Shown here piece after piece: positions 1 through 24,829 of a stretch of 64,000 bases of DNA; position 1 is the stretch's first letter, and the number at the start of each line of letters is the position of its first letter. The stretch spans positions 10,986,501-11,050,500 of the forward strand of contig OX463820.1 of the NCBI GenBank assembly GCA_949825045.1. Reading direction: 5' to 3'. The stretch comes from Argyresthia goedartella (taxonomy: Eukaryota; Arthropoda; Insecta; Lepidoptera; Argyresthiidae). The notes beneath the pieces are model-generated. The model saw only the letters and a program-made list of their open reading frames with translations, was not told the origin of the DNA and did no database searches. Made by a program: the position numbers and the translations under genes.

Positions 1-240
1 TGTCAAAGCGACTTAGACAAAATAGGGATATTACAATGTTCAAGATTACAATCATAATAATAAATATTGTAATATTAGCATTAGCTCAACCAATTTTTAA
101 AAGAGATCTAAAAATCAATCTGTGGGAGTTTCTTTGCCCTGCGTCTCGCACAGTAATTCAATGTAGAGAAGAGGCAAAAAATGGCGTTTGCTAAGTATTT
201 TGTAAATATCTACAGTAATAAAGACATTTATATTTTTATT
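1..240 (+). mobile_element. LINE family A, 3'-end fragment
   Basis: The first 240 bases match the 3' end of the better preserved family A copies at 60180-60490 and 42772-43090. The last coding stretch, the LINE 3' UTR with the AGAGATCTAAAAATCAATCT-like block and the GAAGAGGCAAAAAATG block are all recognisable. The copy is cut by the window edge and carries indels, so it encodes nothing. Confidence 0.75.
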
Positions 241-1004
241 TTATTTTATTAATTACCTTTCGACATTTAGCTCTTATTGGTTCTCACCCACTGGGTTCAC
301 AAGTTGAAAAAAACAGTGTGTGGTTTAATCAAAATCATTTATTTCTAGTATATGTGGTAGAGAATGGCTCAATATTACCCGTTTCCGGGTAAATGCCTAT
401 GCCTCTTGTCGGGGACTTTATTAGGCTACATTTATTATTTGTATTGTATGTAATGTTGATTATAAATATTATTTCTCTGCACAAGCTACACTAAGCCACA
501 TATATAGGTAGGAAACATTTATTTATACAGAAAGTTTAGGTAGGTATACATAAAAGCTTTTAAAGAATTTACATTTTATTTACATATATGTCTATGAATT
601 ATAAATATTATAAACTTTATTTAAACTGTTGGAAAACTTTTGTTAAACTTTTTATAAACTCTTGGGAGTAGGGAAGGCAAATAGGGTTAAAACACTTAAC
701 TCGCTCGCTGCGGAGTCAAAATAGTTGTTATTTTCGGTAGTGCTTTACAAGGTTGAAACGCCCGTTTCGCATTAATCACCTTGGTGCGTTACTGGGTGCA
801 AGGCCCTTGCAGTACACATAGGATGGTACTTGTTTTTTAAAAAGTAAAATAAAATAAAAACAAGTAAAATGAACAAGTAAATACTGTAGAATAAGGAGTT
901 ATGTACTGGCTTTACCCGAAATTCTAAATATTCGCTAACAAGTATTAATCAAAATTAAATAATGGGCATTTCAACCTAGCATCGCACACGAGGGAACCCT
1001 TCAA

Positions 1005-1440
1005 ATATTATAGGCAGACCTATAGCGATTTATGTATTTTTCATAGTAACTCATGCATTAACTCTCGGGGAACATACCTGTGTAAAGTAGAACTGATGAT
1101 AAAGACCACAGGTGGCAACCAGTTCTGTACAATAACACGCATCCCTCAGGTAGCAATACCATTACTTTATTACTACATTAATACACATTAATAAATTCTC
1201 GTAATAATGCACTTAAATTGGAGTACTGGTCTTGGTGACGTGCCAGGAAAGTTTTTCAACAATTCATCAAGGTTGTTCAGTATCTGATGAAATAAAGGGA
1301 ACTCTTTAAATAATAAAGACACACCTAGCGCTTTTCGTATTTTTTATAGTTACTCAAGCATTTGGAAGCTGCAGCTCTCTGGTAGCATGATTTTGTGAAG
1401 TTAAACTGATGATGAAGACAACAGATGACTACCAGAACTA
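1005..1440 (+). repeat. Two diverged direct repeats
   Basis: Segments 1005-1140 and 1300-1440 align along their length: a block near GCGATTTATGTATTTTTCAT against GCGCTTTTCGTATTTTTTAT, then CATGCATT/CAAGCATT, then CTGATGATRAAGACMACAG. They look like two old copies of one interspersed repeat. Confidence 0.5.
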
Positions 1441-2572
1441 GGTAGGTTCTTGGTATTTATTGGGTTGGGATACGATTGGTTGCTAACAAATAAGGTTTTA
1501 TTGAAGTGGGATTTTTCGAAAGTTTTACTTTTGATTAAATTATAAGAGTGACAACTACGGGATATCAGCGATCAAAAGTAATTAAAACAATTATCTTTGA
1601 TAAAAACACATTACCAATCAGAAAATCATGAAGACAAAGACATTACCAATCACACGTGCAAATTATCTCTATACGCGTACAACACTAATGTCGACTTAAA
1701 ATTGCAGGTAGTATTGCCAGTGCGGGAAAGGGTCAAAAGACCATGCACGTCTTGCCTTAGAAAACCTTTCAAATTATGCCCTCCGCACCGCGCAGTACAC
1801 CACATTTTGCTCTCGCACTTCAGCACACGAAATCGATTGTACCAGGTCTATCAACTTAGTTACGTAATGAACATGTTAAGGGTCAATTGATAGGTTTTGA
1901 TGGGAATGATATAAACTATCAGGTCCCCAAAAAAACTAACCAAACACCTAAAATAATGTGTTTGATAGAAAACTAGAATGGTAGGTCAATAATGGTAAAT
2001 TCTAATCAACATGAGGTATTTTGTAAATATATAGGTAACTATAAAAAGGTATATGTAGACATTTCGCCGACCCTAAAGTGTATGATATGATCCAACTGTA
2101 TGTACCTGGTATAGTACAGTTTATATCAATACAAGAAAGCCAAATGTCGTTAACGCACTTGTATCTACGATTGTTTAATAGATTATTTGTTAATAACCCT
2201 TAAAGAAATTTACACTCAAGTTTGCAACCCTGAAAACCCTGTCCTACTCCCGTGGCGAAAAATTGCGAAATTCTGGCACTCACTGGCATAATTTAATTTT
2301 ATCAATTATCCCAAAAAATCCTTCACATGTGGAGAAATGCAGGTTCCAAGAGGGATGGTGTTTTTTTCTGCATGCCATCAGTAGATGGGACAAGGCAAGA
2401 TGAATTGGTGCCACATCCTCAAAAGAAACCCCACTGGATAGATCTCGCCAGCATTTTCCTTGATCAACATCCAACCAGGAAGATATAGGAAATTCTGGCG
2501 AGAAGATCTTAATGAACCTCTACTCGGAGGCGGTGGGGAAATGCAGAACACCCTGCGATACACTTGATTAAA

Positions 2573-2593
2573 TTTGATTTGATTTGATTTGAT
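2573..2593 (+). repeat. TTTGA pentanucleotide microsatellite
   Basis: Four near-perfect TTTGA units lie within AT-rich DNA. Such pentamer tails often mark LINE or SINE 3' ends, but no element body could be assigned. Confidence 0.6.
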
Positions 2594-2904
2594 ACACAGC
2601 ATTTATAAAGTCGGCAGCAACGGCCAAAGGCAACCATTCCCGCCTCCCCCCAACACAGAGACTGCAAATTATTGTTCTTGGTCCATCAGGTGCAAAATGG
2701 TAGAGCTCGAAACCCGTGAGACGGAGATGGGTCACTAGCGAACAAGGTCTTACGCCCGTCGAAATGTGCGCGGGGCCCACTCCTCCCTAACCCTGTTAAT
2801 GTGAGGCCCTGCTCAGAACTATGGCTAGCACGATACAAGAAAGAGTGCTTAGGCCCGTGCACTTGCAGATGTTCCTTTTGCCAATGACCTTACCGATACA
2901 TTTT

Positions 2905-3495
2905 TACATACATACATACATATGCTCACGCTTATTTCCCGGAAGAGGGGTGGTCAGAGACTAAAGACCTCCACCTGCTACGATCCTGGCATACATCTCT
3001 AGCTTCCTCAACATCCATAAGTCTCTTCATGAAAGCTCGCCGGTTACGGGCACTTCGTATTTGCCACTAACAGATCGCCGCGATTTGGTCTTTATAGGAC
3101 CTTCTTGGGCGTCCCCGTCCGACTGTTCCTTTCACACGCTGAGTGACGTGTTGTGTTGTCGAGCATTTGGGGAGGACGAAGAAATAGTATTGTATGGCCT
3201 GCCCAGAAAGGGAGAAAGGCCTGGACGCATTCAAGAACTTGTAGGGCATCAAGAAACTGCATGCGTGAAAGAGCCGAAGGCAAGTAGCGCCTGACAGTGC
3301 CCAAGATTCGGTCTGTAAGCCGCGAAGGCAGGAAAGACCATGTGGTGGTGGAGGTTCCTTTCACACCCGCTGTATAAGTATGTTTCGTCAATATTCTTTC
3401 ATTCATCCTTTCAACGTGACCAAGCCATCTAAGCTCGCCATTCTCTATCCTTGTCACTATATCTTCTTTCAATCCACAGCGTTCATTTTTACTTT
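2905..3495 (-). pseudogene. LINE family E RT C-terminal relic
   Basis: Read on the minus strand, the segment carries the LINE C-terminal signatures CGLKEDIVTRIENGELRWLG and HVERMNERI, followed in another frame by VGRGRPRRSYKDQI. Further on come NRRAFMKRLMDVEEARD and WRSLVSDHP..GK, and a tail of ACAT repeats on the plus strand near 2910-2922. The RWLGHVERM and GRGRPRRSYKDQI motifs are typical of the end of insect LINE reverse transcriptases. At least two frameshifts break the reading frame and a short insertion lies around 3290-3360. The copy is 5'-truncated and inactive. A second relic of the same family lies at 31590-32115. Confidence 0.75.
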
Positions 3496-3589
3496 TTGGA
3501 AAAAGTCCTCCTCTTTGACTGGTTGTATCTCCGCAAATAATGGACCTAGAGAGCTCTAGAGAGCTCTGGTTGGACTCAATTTGCAGCAA

Positions 3590-5581
3590 ACTTGGTCTTC
3601 ATTTATAAGTTTACTTTACAAGAGAAGAGTCAATTTACCCCAATAACAATTCCATAAGGTAGCTTCCCGAAACCTCAGAGCAAGTGCCAGAGAACCATGG
3701 GAGAACCATGGGAGTAGCAGAGGGTTTTCCAGGTTGCTTGGGTATAAATTGCGATGTTCGATGTTTATATAAACTGTACTAGTACCTGGTTAGGTATCTA
3801 CTGGTATAGTATGTTACAAATGTGCTAAGTTAGTAATCACCCATGAGGCAGTATTATTCGCGCAGCCGTGGGGGTATGATCAATGCACACGAGTTTCATA
3901 CGCTGCTTTCAACACACTTGCGAGGAAAAATAGAGTTTTGACCATCGATATAAATACTAAGGATAGGCCTTCCCGTACTAAATTTCTTACCATTTTGAGG
4001 CTAAGAAAAATAGCGCCCCTGTCGGAATTCGTCGGAACCATGACAGTACGAAAAATTGTAACGGCGTCACGGTCGGTCACGTTCCGATTTGTGGTGTATA
4101 GACACAATATTAGGAAAGTTGATCTACGGATAACTCTCAAATACCCGGTGACTTTTAATCGGTGATTAGGAGTAGAAATAAAATATATCTAGCTAAAATT
4201 TTACTTAAGGGGCGAGGTCTCACGCAATTAGCTCATGTTTAATTAATAAAAAGTTGAAACATAATTAAGTAGGCATATTAATTTTTGTCTTTGCCGTTAA
4301 ATTATGAAAGAGGATGTAAGCTCACAGATATACATTAGTAGCGTGACTTGGAATTTAAGATCTTGATTTTAATTTATAAGTAATAAACTACCTAATCATA
4401 GAAAAAGTTATGATTCGTTAGGGGGGGGGGTAACCAAATGACATTACGAATAGTAATCTAATGACATTACGAATATTAATCTTGACATTACGAATAGAAA
4501 AATAACCAAATCGGATCGTTTTTCAAATATAGGAAGCGGGCAGTTTCACTATGCGTCGCGCGTCGCTACAAAGTTACGTCAGTCGAATGGTTGATTTTCG
4601 TTTGAGGATTTTTTCGAGAACAATATTTTATAGATAATCAATTTAAAGCCAATAGTAATTGTTAATATAATATTTACTTGTGATACGACACTCCCTGTTT
4701 TTGTGTTTTGCGATTTGGGTATGATTTACACCTTTTTACGTCGCAGGTCACCATTTTTGTTTTTGCTGCCGATATCAATCAATCGGCTGTCACCGTCCAA
4801 GCGCGACTGATTGCAAACAGTACAATTTTCCCGATTTTGTACTGTTTTATAGCGACACTTTCAAGCGCTCCGTGCCCTGTCCCTACTATTCAAGTCTGTG
4901 GTTTTGACAAAGAATTGATAACTAACAACCACACAATGAAAACGTCAACAAAGATTTATGGAAAATGGCGCTCTTGATTTATTTTTTTACGAGCGCCGTA
5001 CTGAATAAAGGCACAGCCTGTAAAAATAATGTCTTGAATATGCAAATTAAGGTTAATATGTAGGGAAAAAATATAATTTGATGAAATAACGACAATAAAA
5101 ATATAAAATAGTTTATAAAGACTATTAAAAACTGATAGCGGATATTGGAAAAGTAAAAAGCACTATCGCGGTTATGCAAAGTAAAAAGCACTTGTGCGTA
5201 ATAAGCTCAGTTATGAAGCTAAATACCTTCGGTCATGACGAGTGAACAGCTACTTCACGAGCAAGTGTGTTGAAAAACTTACTACAAAGGTGAAAGATAC
5301 ATTTCTTTAAATACAGTTTAGTAAAAAGTAAAGTATCGGTAACAATCATTTTGTATCTATACAAAGGTATAAAAAACAGTATATTGAAACAATCAATAAG
5401 TACAGAAATTATAGTAAGAATATACTAAGTAAAAAAATAAAATATTGTTGATATTTTTGTGCCCTCTGATATTGTAGTTCCAGTATACATAAGTAAGTTA
5501 TTAAAATAGTAAAAACATCATAGATAGGTATACCAACTTTTGCCAGAGTAAAAAAATCCGACAAATAAAAGTTTTAAAATA
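3590..5581. other. Stretch without a recognisable gene
   Basis: Overlapping short ORFs on both strands at 3880-4165 show no family signature. The segment 3865-3940 resembles 38650-38750 (shared ACACACTTGMGAGG block), so part of this is an old repeat. There is a G10 homopolymer at 4421-4430. Nothing else is recognised. Confidence 0.45.
4438..4497 (+). repeat. Triple short direct repeat
   Basis: The block TGACATTACGAATA occurs three times in succession (starting near 4439, 4462 and 4483) with short AT-rich spacers. It lies just after a G10 homopolymer. Confidence 0.7.
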
Positions 5582-5883
5582 CTGTGCGAGAATGAGGAGT
5601 TTTCTGTCAGTTGACTAAAACAAAAACAAAGCTTCCAAAACGCTCGCTAGGGTCGTGCGTGAGAGAATTGCCGCCTGTATGGTGAAATGATGAAAATATG
5701 TTAGTGGCTCAGCGCGAGCTTGGGACTTTACACAATTCAGAACACAGTACAAACTTGAAATGTAACATAGAGACAAGATCACAATAATTTCTACTCCGTG
5801 GTAGACTGGCGAGAATTCTAGGACGCCATCTGGCGAGCTGCTTTGACAACTGAGCTTGCAGAAAACTCCTCATTCGCGCACAG
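5582..5883. mobile_element. MITE with about 25-bp terminal inverted repeats
   Basis: The left end CTGTGCGAGAATGAGGAG and the reverse complement of the right end (CTGTGCGCGAATGAGGAG) match through the following TTTTCTG. About 302 bp lie between them with no coding capacity. It sits just beyond the last visible Rab exon. Superfamily was not assigned because the target duplication is not clear. Confidence 0.65.
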
Positions 5884-5962
5884 AAGCCAAAGTTTCATTT
5901 AACTAATCAGCATCCACTCATCCGCCAATCAAAATTTCACATACAACATGCTCAGCCCCTGC

Positions 5963-18898
<12,936 letters not shown>

Positions 18899-18986
18899 TT
18901 TGAATTTGGAACTCAACGATTTACTGTTTTCTTCAGCACATTTTTCTTTGCTGCCTATCTCTTTCCACCACTTTCCACAGTGGTTT

Positions 18987-19740
18987 TATTGGTCACAAAA
19001 TTAAATTGGAGAAAATGTCATCAGCATATTCACTAGTAAGTTTCTATGGGAAGTTTGCATTCAATTTTGTAAATTAGATAGTAATGGGTAGTGTTTGGTA
19101 ATGGAACATAAGTAAGGGCACAAGTAAAAAAAACATACCTAATTCGACAACGTATAAGAATACACGACGTTGTATTCTTAAAAAAAAATGTCGTGTTTGC
19201 TAGTAGTTTAGACACTGCTCACTCCTGCGGAGTCGCAGAGAAACTAAAAAGGAACTTTTATGACAGACGTCACCTAGAGTACTGAAGATTCTGAAGATTC
19301 TGAAGCCATTTGTGGGGTAACAACATACAATTTGTCTTAATTGTTATGTCATTATTTTTTCTTTTGCGGCCAGTAGAGAAGTGAAAGGGTCACTCAAGTA
19401 ATACAAGCTTTTTTAACGTACAAGTAGCTGGCCAGCTAATAAAAGACAATAAAAGTCGTGCTCTAAATTAAAAAAAAGAGACGAAAACGACATTCTGCTG
19501 TTCTTTTTCTTGCCGCGTATTTTTATAAAACGTCGATATTACCTATAAAACCTAACTTTTCTCATTAAAATTAATACGTTTTCAATCAATCAATATAGCA
19601 AAAAACAAAAGTTGCGATTCGTCCACTAGGAAGATTATTTTGAACTTTCATAAGAAAGGTACTACATACAGAAAAATAACAATCCCTTGAACTGTTCTAA
19701 GGACATGCTTATGAATGCTATATAAAACATTTTGAGAATT
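18987..19740. other. Upstream flank of the Rab gene, nothing recognised
   Basis: This would hold the promoter and any non-coding first exon, but I see no clear core promoter element. There is AT-rich sequence with a tandem GAAGATTCT pair near 19285-19300. Confidence 0.4.
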
Positions 19741-19744
19741 TCAA

Positions 19745-20880
19745 CATGACCTAGAAAAGACCAGAGACCAAGGAAAACTACTGTGCGGGAAGACTAAGAT
19801 GGTATTGTTGGCAAATAAATATCCGTTCAAGGGATCAGAACTGATACGTTCGGAGTTCTTTGGTGCAGGAGGGTCGATGGGTGTGTCAGCAAGAACATTT
19901 AGACGCAAATGTGAGGCAAACTTGTACGGAAAATGGTCTCGGAAGGAGCCACTTTTGAAATAGAAAAATGGTAAGACAAGATTAGCGTTTGCTAAAAAAT
20001 TTAAACACTGGACTAAACGAGAGTGGAAACATGTGCTATTTTCTGATGAAACAAAAAAAACATGATTAATTCTATCGGAAAACAATATGGTAAACGGCCC
20101 CCGAACAAAGAAATGGATCCAAAGTAAACCAAGAAGGTAGTCAAATATGGGTCGGAAATATCAAAGTGTGAGGCTATTTTCAGGACTTGGTGTTGGACCT
20201 GTGAGGAAAATAGAAGGCAACATGGATGAATTCCAGTAAAATAATATATCAGAACAAGCTGTTCGGTTTTATGTTTAGGTACCGAACACGTGATATGCAC
20301 ACGGCCCGCGGCGATTTACCTACTTCTAACAAATCAGTGCATCAATCGGAAACGTCGCGACCGGGTGCATTCACTTAACATTTAATTAACAGTTTATATT
20401 ATATTATAACTTTGTGTAATCACCCTTAATAAATGTTCTTGTGTCATAACAAAACAGACTTTATTTAATATTCACAAAACCACACTGAATCGTTCCCTTT
20501 ACACAAGCCATGCTGCTATATGCCGAGCAAAATTTACCGGTCATTTGGACTGTTTTGGATTGCCCCTGTTAAATCCAGGTTTGAATCCAACAGAAAATTT
20601 CTGTTACCAGGTGAACAAGACAGTGGCGCCAAAGCGGACATCAAACATCGATCAACTTTACCTAGCTTTAACAGAAGCACGGGAGCAAATTCCGGTAGAA
20701 GCTGGTACAAAATTAATCGCTTCCATGCCCAAGAGATGTCGTGCTGTCATTTCTGCCAAAATACATGCGACCAAATATTGATACGTACCGGAATGATTTA
20801 TAAGTGTGTTAGGAGTTTTGTGAAATAAATATAATTTCAATAATATCAATATATTTTTATACAAATGGAGTGTCTTTAAT
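19745..20880 (+). pseudogene. Tc1-like transposase relic, split by an insertion
   Basis: In shifting plus-strand frames the first part (19745-20275) reads KTRLAFAKKFKHWTKREWKH then VLFSDET, and further on GLGVGPVRKIEGNMDEFQ; these surround the second catalytic Asp of Tc1 transposases. The second part (20545-20781) reads LNPTENF, then EAREQIPVEAGTKLIASMPK and RCRAVISAKIHATKY before a stop, the usual Tc1 C-terminus. Between them, 20280-20540 is unrelated DNA, probably a later insertion. Frameshifts and stops make it inactive. Confidence 0.8.
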
Positions 20881-21007
20881 TATATGGCCATATCTTTGTT
20901 AAGTTTATTTTTACTGCTTGCAATTAGGATAAACCGAATAAAAGATAAGGAGCAGACAAGTTTTGTTGATAATATTTCGTTTTAACATTACAGTTTGCAC
21001 AATTAGA

Positions 21008-21190
21008 CGACCTCTGTGGCGCAGCGGTTGTGGCTCTGCTACCTACCATGCCAGAGGTCCGGATTCGATCCCCGGCTGGGAGTAAATAAAGAAAAAACCC
21101 AGGTCTTGGATGTTTATATGAGTGTGAGGTCGCTGTTTCTGTGGTAATCTAATGTGGGGCCAGAAACAATGTATGTAAATGTTTATGTTA
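21008..21190 (+). mobile_element. tRNA-derived SINE 1, best copy
   Basis: The head has a box-A-like CTGTGGCGCAGCGGTTGTGG and a box-B-like CCGGATTCGATCCCCGG. The body has AAAACCCAGGTCTTGGATG and GTGGGGCCAGAAACAATG, and the tail ends AATGTTTATGTTAATTTTT. Relatives are at 12840, 16372 and 21290. Confidence 0.8.
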
Positions 21191-21289
21191 ATTTTTACAG
21201 AAATATTTTAAAATTGTGTAGCAAGTTCCAATAATTGTCTGATAAAAATATAGAGAGGAATAGACTAGTTATTTTAGTATGCATTGAGT

Positions 21290-21400
21290 GTCTACTGTAA
21301 GTGTGTGGACATCGCCGTTTCTGGTTCCCACGACATGGATATCCTAGTGTGGGGCCAGAAGCAATGTATGTGCCTGGACAAGTTATGCTTATGTTAATTT
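21290..21400 (+). mobile_element. SINE 1 fragment
   Basis: GACATCGCCGTTTCTGGTTC, CTAGTGTGGGGCCAGAAGCA and the terminal ATGCTTATGTT match the SINE 1 body. The tRNA head is missing. Confidence 0.7.
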
Positions 21401-22050
21401 TCTGAAAAATATTCTTATAGTAAAAGCCTAGCAATATCTAGGTTGGTAGTTACTAAAACCTTTGTGTGCGGCCCGCAGCCTACAGTTAATAAGCTGAAAA
21501 GAATAAAATGAACAAAAGGTTCTTGTTAATCCCGGTACTTAGAGTAGGGTAATAAAATGTGTACCGCGTGGACCAGTATGGCAATATAATAACGTTTTGA
21601 AGCCTTCAAGGGCTTAAGCACTGTTTTGTTTATGCGTGTCACGTAACACAGTAAGCATAATTCCCTGAATTTCACAACCATAACATTTTGGTTTGACATC
21701 AATTTCGTAATTTTTCGTGTTAAATTTCGTGGTTTATTAAGTTAAATAAATAGGTAAGTTCACGAAGGCGCTGTGATCTCTCGAGCGGGAGACAATGACA
21801 GCCGACAACATTACGCTGAGTGTCCATCGCAGAGCACCGAATCATGAACTTTGAGTTGGGCTGTGTTGCTTTGCGTTATATTTGGGCTCTAGCCACATTA
21901 TTCTAATTAAAATCTTCTATCATGCATCATATAAACCTAGCTGGGACATAAATATATATTCGCAAAGCTGCACACGACTGACGCTCAGTTTGGATTAAGC
22001 CTCAAAGCTCAACCGACATGGCTATATTTACACTGAAGCAAAAGCGTGAA
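21401..22050. other. Stretch without a recognised feature
   Basis: No coding signature and no repeat match were noticed. Confidence 0.4.
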
Positions 22051-22080
22051 AAGAAACACTAGCATATGCTAGTGTTTCTT
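22051..22080. repeat. 30-bp perfect palindrome, no spacer
   Basis: Each 15-base half (left AAGAAACACTAGCAT) is the exact reverse complement of the other. It lies six bases from a longer inverted repeat. Confidence 0.95.
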
Positions 22081-22085
22081 GCAGT

Positions 22086-22184
22086 TCTCTCTCTCTCTCT
22101 TGCAGTTTCGACCGGAGCTAATCATGTACCACTCGGTCCAAAGCATTCCACCGAGTGGTACATGATTAGCTCCGGTCGAAACTG

Positions 22185-22228
<44 letters not shown>
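22086..22228. repeat. 51-bp perfect inverted repeat with (GA)n run
   Basis: The left arm 22087-22137 and right arm 22150-22200 are exact reverse complements around a 12-base loop (CCAAAGCATTCC). The distal part of each arm is CT/GA dinucleotide repeat, and the GA run continues to about 22228. The inner arm contains TGCAGTTTCGACCGGAGC. It may be a microsatellite-associated palindrome. Confidence 0.93.
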
Positions 22229-22230
<2 letters not shown>

Positions 22231-22319
22231 TTCCCTAGGCCAATTATTTAGTTGCTGAGGACCAGGCTCCGCAACCAGCAGAACATCGTACGGTGGGGAG
22301 GTTCATACTCGTCACCTGC

Positions 22320-23093
22320 TCCCCTCCAATGAGGAGTCCGTCAGGGTGGGGTTATGTCTCAAATGTAGTTTAATGTCTATATGGATGACTGACTTGAGCA
22401 ATAAATTACAAGACACCAAAGTTGGATGCCACGTGCCACATCACGTGCGCAGATGATATGGTCCTTTTAGCATCCTCGTTCAAGGCTCTGCGCCGTCTCT
22501 TGAGCAAATGCGAGCAATACGCACAGACACATGGGCTAGTATACAATGTTAGCAAAACCAAGATGATGATCATCCGATCAAAAAACGGACCTACCGCAGT
22601 ACCTCCGCTTCACTTGGATGGCAAATAAATTGAGACAGTGGCAGAGTTTAAATACTTGGCACATATTATTACCGACGACATGTCTGATGCCAACGATATC
22701 AAACGGCAGCAAGGAGCTTTTCGTGTACGCTCCAATATGATTGCGCGCAGGTACAATGATGTAGCGAAGCGCGCAGATGTAGCGAAGCGGTCAAAGCTAC
22801 CCTCTTTCTCACGTATTGTACTGGCCTGTATTCGAGTGAACTATGGTGCAGATACAGACCTGCTGACTACAACGCCATTAGAGTATAGTATAATAACGCG
22901 CGCTAGGATCATCTTTCGATTGGCGCGATACTGCGGCGCGTCCCAGATGTTTACGGAGAGGAGACTCCACGGTGTCATGAGGCACCGGATAGCGTCATGC
23001 AGGAGCGGTATGCCAGATCCGGAAACACCATGTTGCAGTCAGCTCTGGCACTCCGTGGACCAATACAGGAGACGGGGACGTGAACGCTCCTGA
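22320..23093 (+). pseudogene. Non-LTR RT pseudogene
   Basis: In interrupted frames it reads GVRQGGVMSQ (RT motif B) near 22335, then FNVYMDD, CADDMVLLAS (catalytic motif C) and GLVYNVSKTKMM. After a stop comes FKYLAHIITDDMSDANDIKR, then SNMIARRYNDV. The order matches the second half of a LINE RT. There are at least two stops and one frameshift (near 22388, 22403 and 22628). A fragment of a similar frame occurs at 47806-47915. Confidence 0.8.
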
Positions 23094-23157
23094 CGTAATA
23101 TCAACATATTATAATTCTATCTAATTATCTAATTTGTAATTCAATTTAATTTTTTAT

Positions 23158-23412
23158 TGGCTAGTATTTAATCGCACATCAAAAATACTGATTTTCAAAG
23201 CAAAAAAGGATTAGCAAAAACACTTTTTGTATGTTTTAAGTATTTTGTTGTTTTTACATGTTCAACCTCATACGAAGGATAAAGGGAGCTTCTCTTCGCT
23301 CACTCCCTTTACCCTTCACCTAAGCTACTGCAGTATTTTGCCCTGATATTTGCTGTGAAAATCAGTATATTTGCTGTGCAAATCAGTATTATTGATATGC
23401 AGTTTAATATTT
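23158..23412 (+). repeat. Dispersed inverted-repeat element, copy 1
   Basis: The ends TTTAATCGCACATCAAAAAT and the reverse complement of the right end (ATTAAACTGCATATCAATAA) resemble each other. Inside is TTCAACCTCATACGAAGGAT and a short inverted repeat around AAAGGGAGCTTC..TCACTCCCTTT. The same sequence lies inverted at 25293-25556. Confidence 0.65.
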
Positions 23413-24055
23413 TCCTTTGTTATTTATATTTGCTATTTTCTTGTATATGGCTCCGGCCGGAATAAAAGACAATTATCATTTTTATTATTATAAAGTTTCA
23501 ACAGCGTAGCAAATTTCTCCATTATGTCGACACCTGTTTTATTTTATTTCAACCTGCGCAAAAGCCTTTAAAAGAAAATTAGAAATAAACTTGAAAGGGA
23601 TCTTGTTCCTCGAACTAATCTCGTCCAGTATATAAGTGCTTCCAGTAGGTACAAATATCCCGGGAGGTTTAAGCATGGAGATGCCAATAGTTTGCGTAAA
23701 GGTATCATTACGTTGCCCAGTCTGGTAATGCGACGAGAATTAATTTACATCTGTATTTGGGGTTTATAACCCCACACGACCAAAGACGGGTGTTATAAGT
23801 CTGTAGGTGTGTCTGTGTATATATGTCCGTGGTACCCTAGCGGTCAAACGGTTGGACGGATTTTAATACGCTTTTTTGTGCTTGGTACTATATTTCACTG
23901 CAATGGTTCTTATATATATTCTATTAATTAAAATAAGTAGAATCAGGCATCCTGCAGATTTTTTCCTAACACAAACAAAATGGCGGTCGGAAGATTCAAG
24001 ATTCAAAGAGCTTTAATATGTAGGATATTTACAAATATGCCTAGTACGCGTAATA

Positions 24056-24165
24056 TTTAGGGTTCCGTACCCAAAGGGTGCCAAACGGGATCCTATTTCT
24101 AAGCCTCCGCGGTCCGTCCGTCTCATGGACTCATCTCATGAAGATAACACAGAGTTGAAAATAAC
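24056..24165 (-). repeat. GGAACCCTAAA repeat fragment
   Basis: TAGGGTTCCGTACCCAAAGG, GCCAAACGGGATCCTATT and CCGTCCGTCTC are the reverse complement of the 3' end of the dispersed repeat at 41340-41463. Confidence 0.7.
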
Positions 24166-24182
24166 ACAGAATAGACAGTACA

Positions 24183-24290
24183 TTTTGCATGGTTTTTAAA
24201 TTGCTCAAAAGGCAATTTCAAAATCTCCATCAGTCATGTATTGAACCCTGAAAGATTGCTAACCATCACAAGTTCCACTAGTTGTGAATT
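24183..24290 (-). mobile_element. LINE family A fragment
   Basis: ATTGCTCAAAAGGCAATTTC and AAAATCTCCATCAG..CCTGAAAGATTGC match the minus-strand coding part of the family A copy at 43085-43180. It is short and degraded. Confidence 0.6.
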
Positions 24291-24544
24291 TTGAATCAAT
24301 TTTCATTTCCAGAGCACTTCTCACCAGCGTGACCAGAAGGTCATATTCAATTCGCGTATAGAAAATGTGAGTAAAGTTCTTAGACAGTGATTTTACCATT
24401 TTTGTAATTAAATTACTTGGAGTTGACGCGTTCGGAGCGGCGTACCCTCATCCGATTCAAGGCTTTTTTAGTCCCAGTTTTTCTGAGGCAAAGTCATACG
24501 ATACGCCCTTTGATATCCTGTCGCCCAGTGCCTTGTTTGGCTAA

Positions 24545-24826
24545 TGCCTATTTCACACGAGGGCAGACAGTGAGGCAGAGTCTTGGACAGCACAGAACAG
24601 TACTTTTATTAAGCAAACAATTGCCAAACATGTCGGAAAGAGCCACGCGAGTACTGTCCTGATCCTGTTGTACTTCATTGTCCTCGCCACACGCGTTCAC
24701 AGGAGTCCAGCCATAAGACAGTCGATCGAGAAAGGTGGTGGGGGGAAGCAAACTGCCCCAAAAATGTAGCAATACTGTGCTGTCCACAATTCTGTCTCAC
24801 TCCTCTGCCCTTGTGTGAAATAGGCA
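24545..24826. mobile_element. Harbinger-like MITE with about 50-bp inverted ends
   Basis: The left end TGCCTATTTCACACGAGGGC and the reverse complement of the right end (TGCCTATTTCACACAAGGGC) stay similar for about 50 bases. TAA flanks both sides (24542-24544, 24827-24829). A 3-bp TAA/TTA duplication is typical of PIF/Harbinger. The length is 282 bp and it is non-coding. Confidence 0.75.
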
Positions 24827-24829
24827 TAA

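Larger units (their letters stand above)
241..2880. other. AT-rich stretch without a recognisable gene
   Basis: No ORF here has convincing protein character. The stretch contains two diverged direct copies of about 140 bp (1005-1140 and 1300-1440; both run through a GATGATRAAGAC block) and a TTTGA pentamer microsatellite near 2573-2593. The rest is unrecognised and probably decayed repeat. Confidence 0.5.

Noticed and set aside
3880..4165. Overlapping ORFs on both strands (86 and 75 codons)
   Set aside because: No family signature, and the segment partly matches another repeat at 38650-38750.
18899..18985. Open frame upstream of the Rab ATG, with a possible TTG start
   Set aside because: There is no in-frame ATG and no acceptor-backed evidence, so the ATG at 18898 was chosen.
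21008..21080. Possible tRNA gene
   Set aside because: Box A and B are present but the head does not close as a cloverleaf and continues into a SINE body repeated elsewhere.
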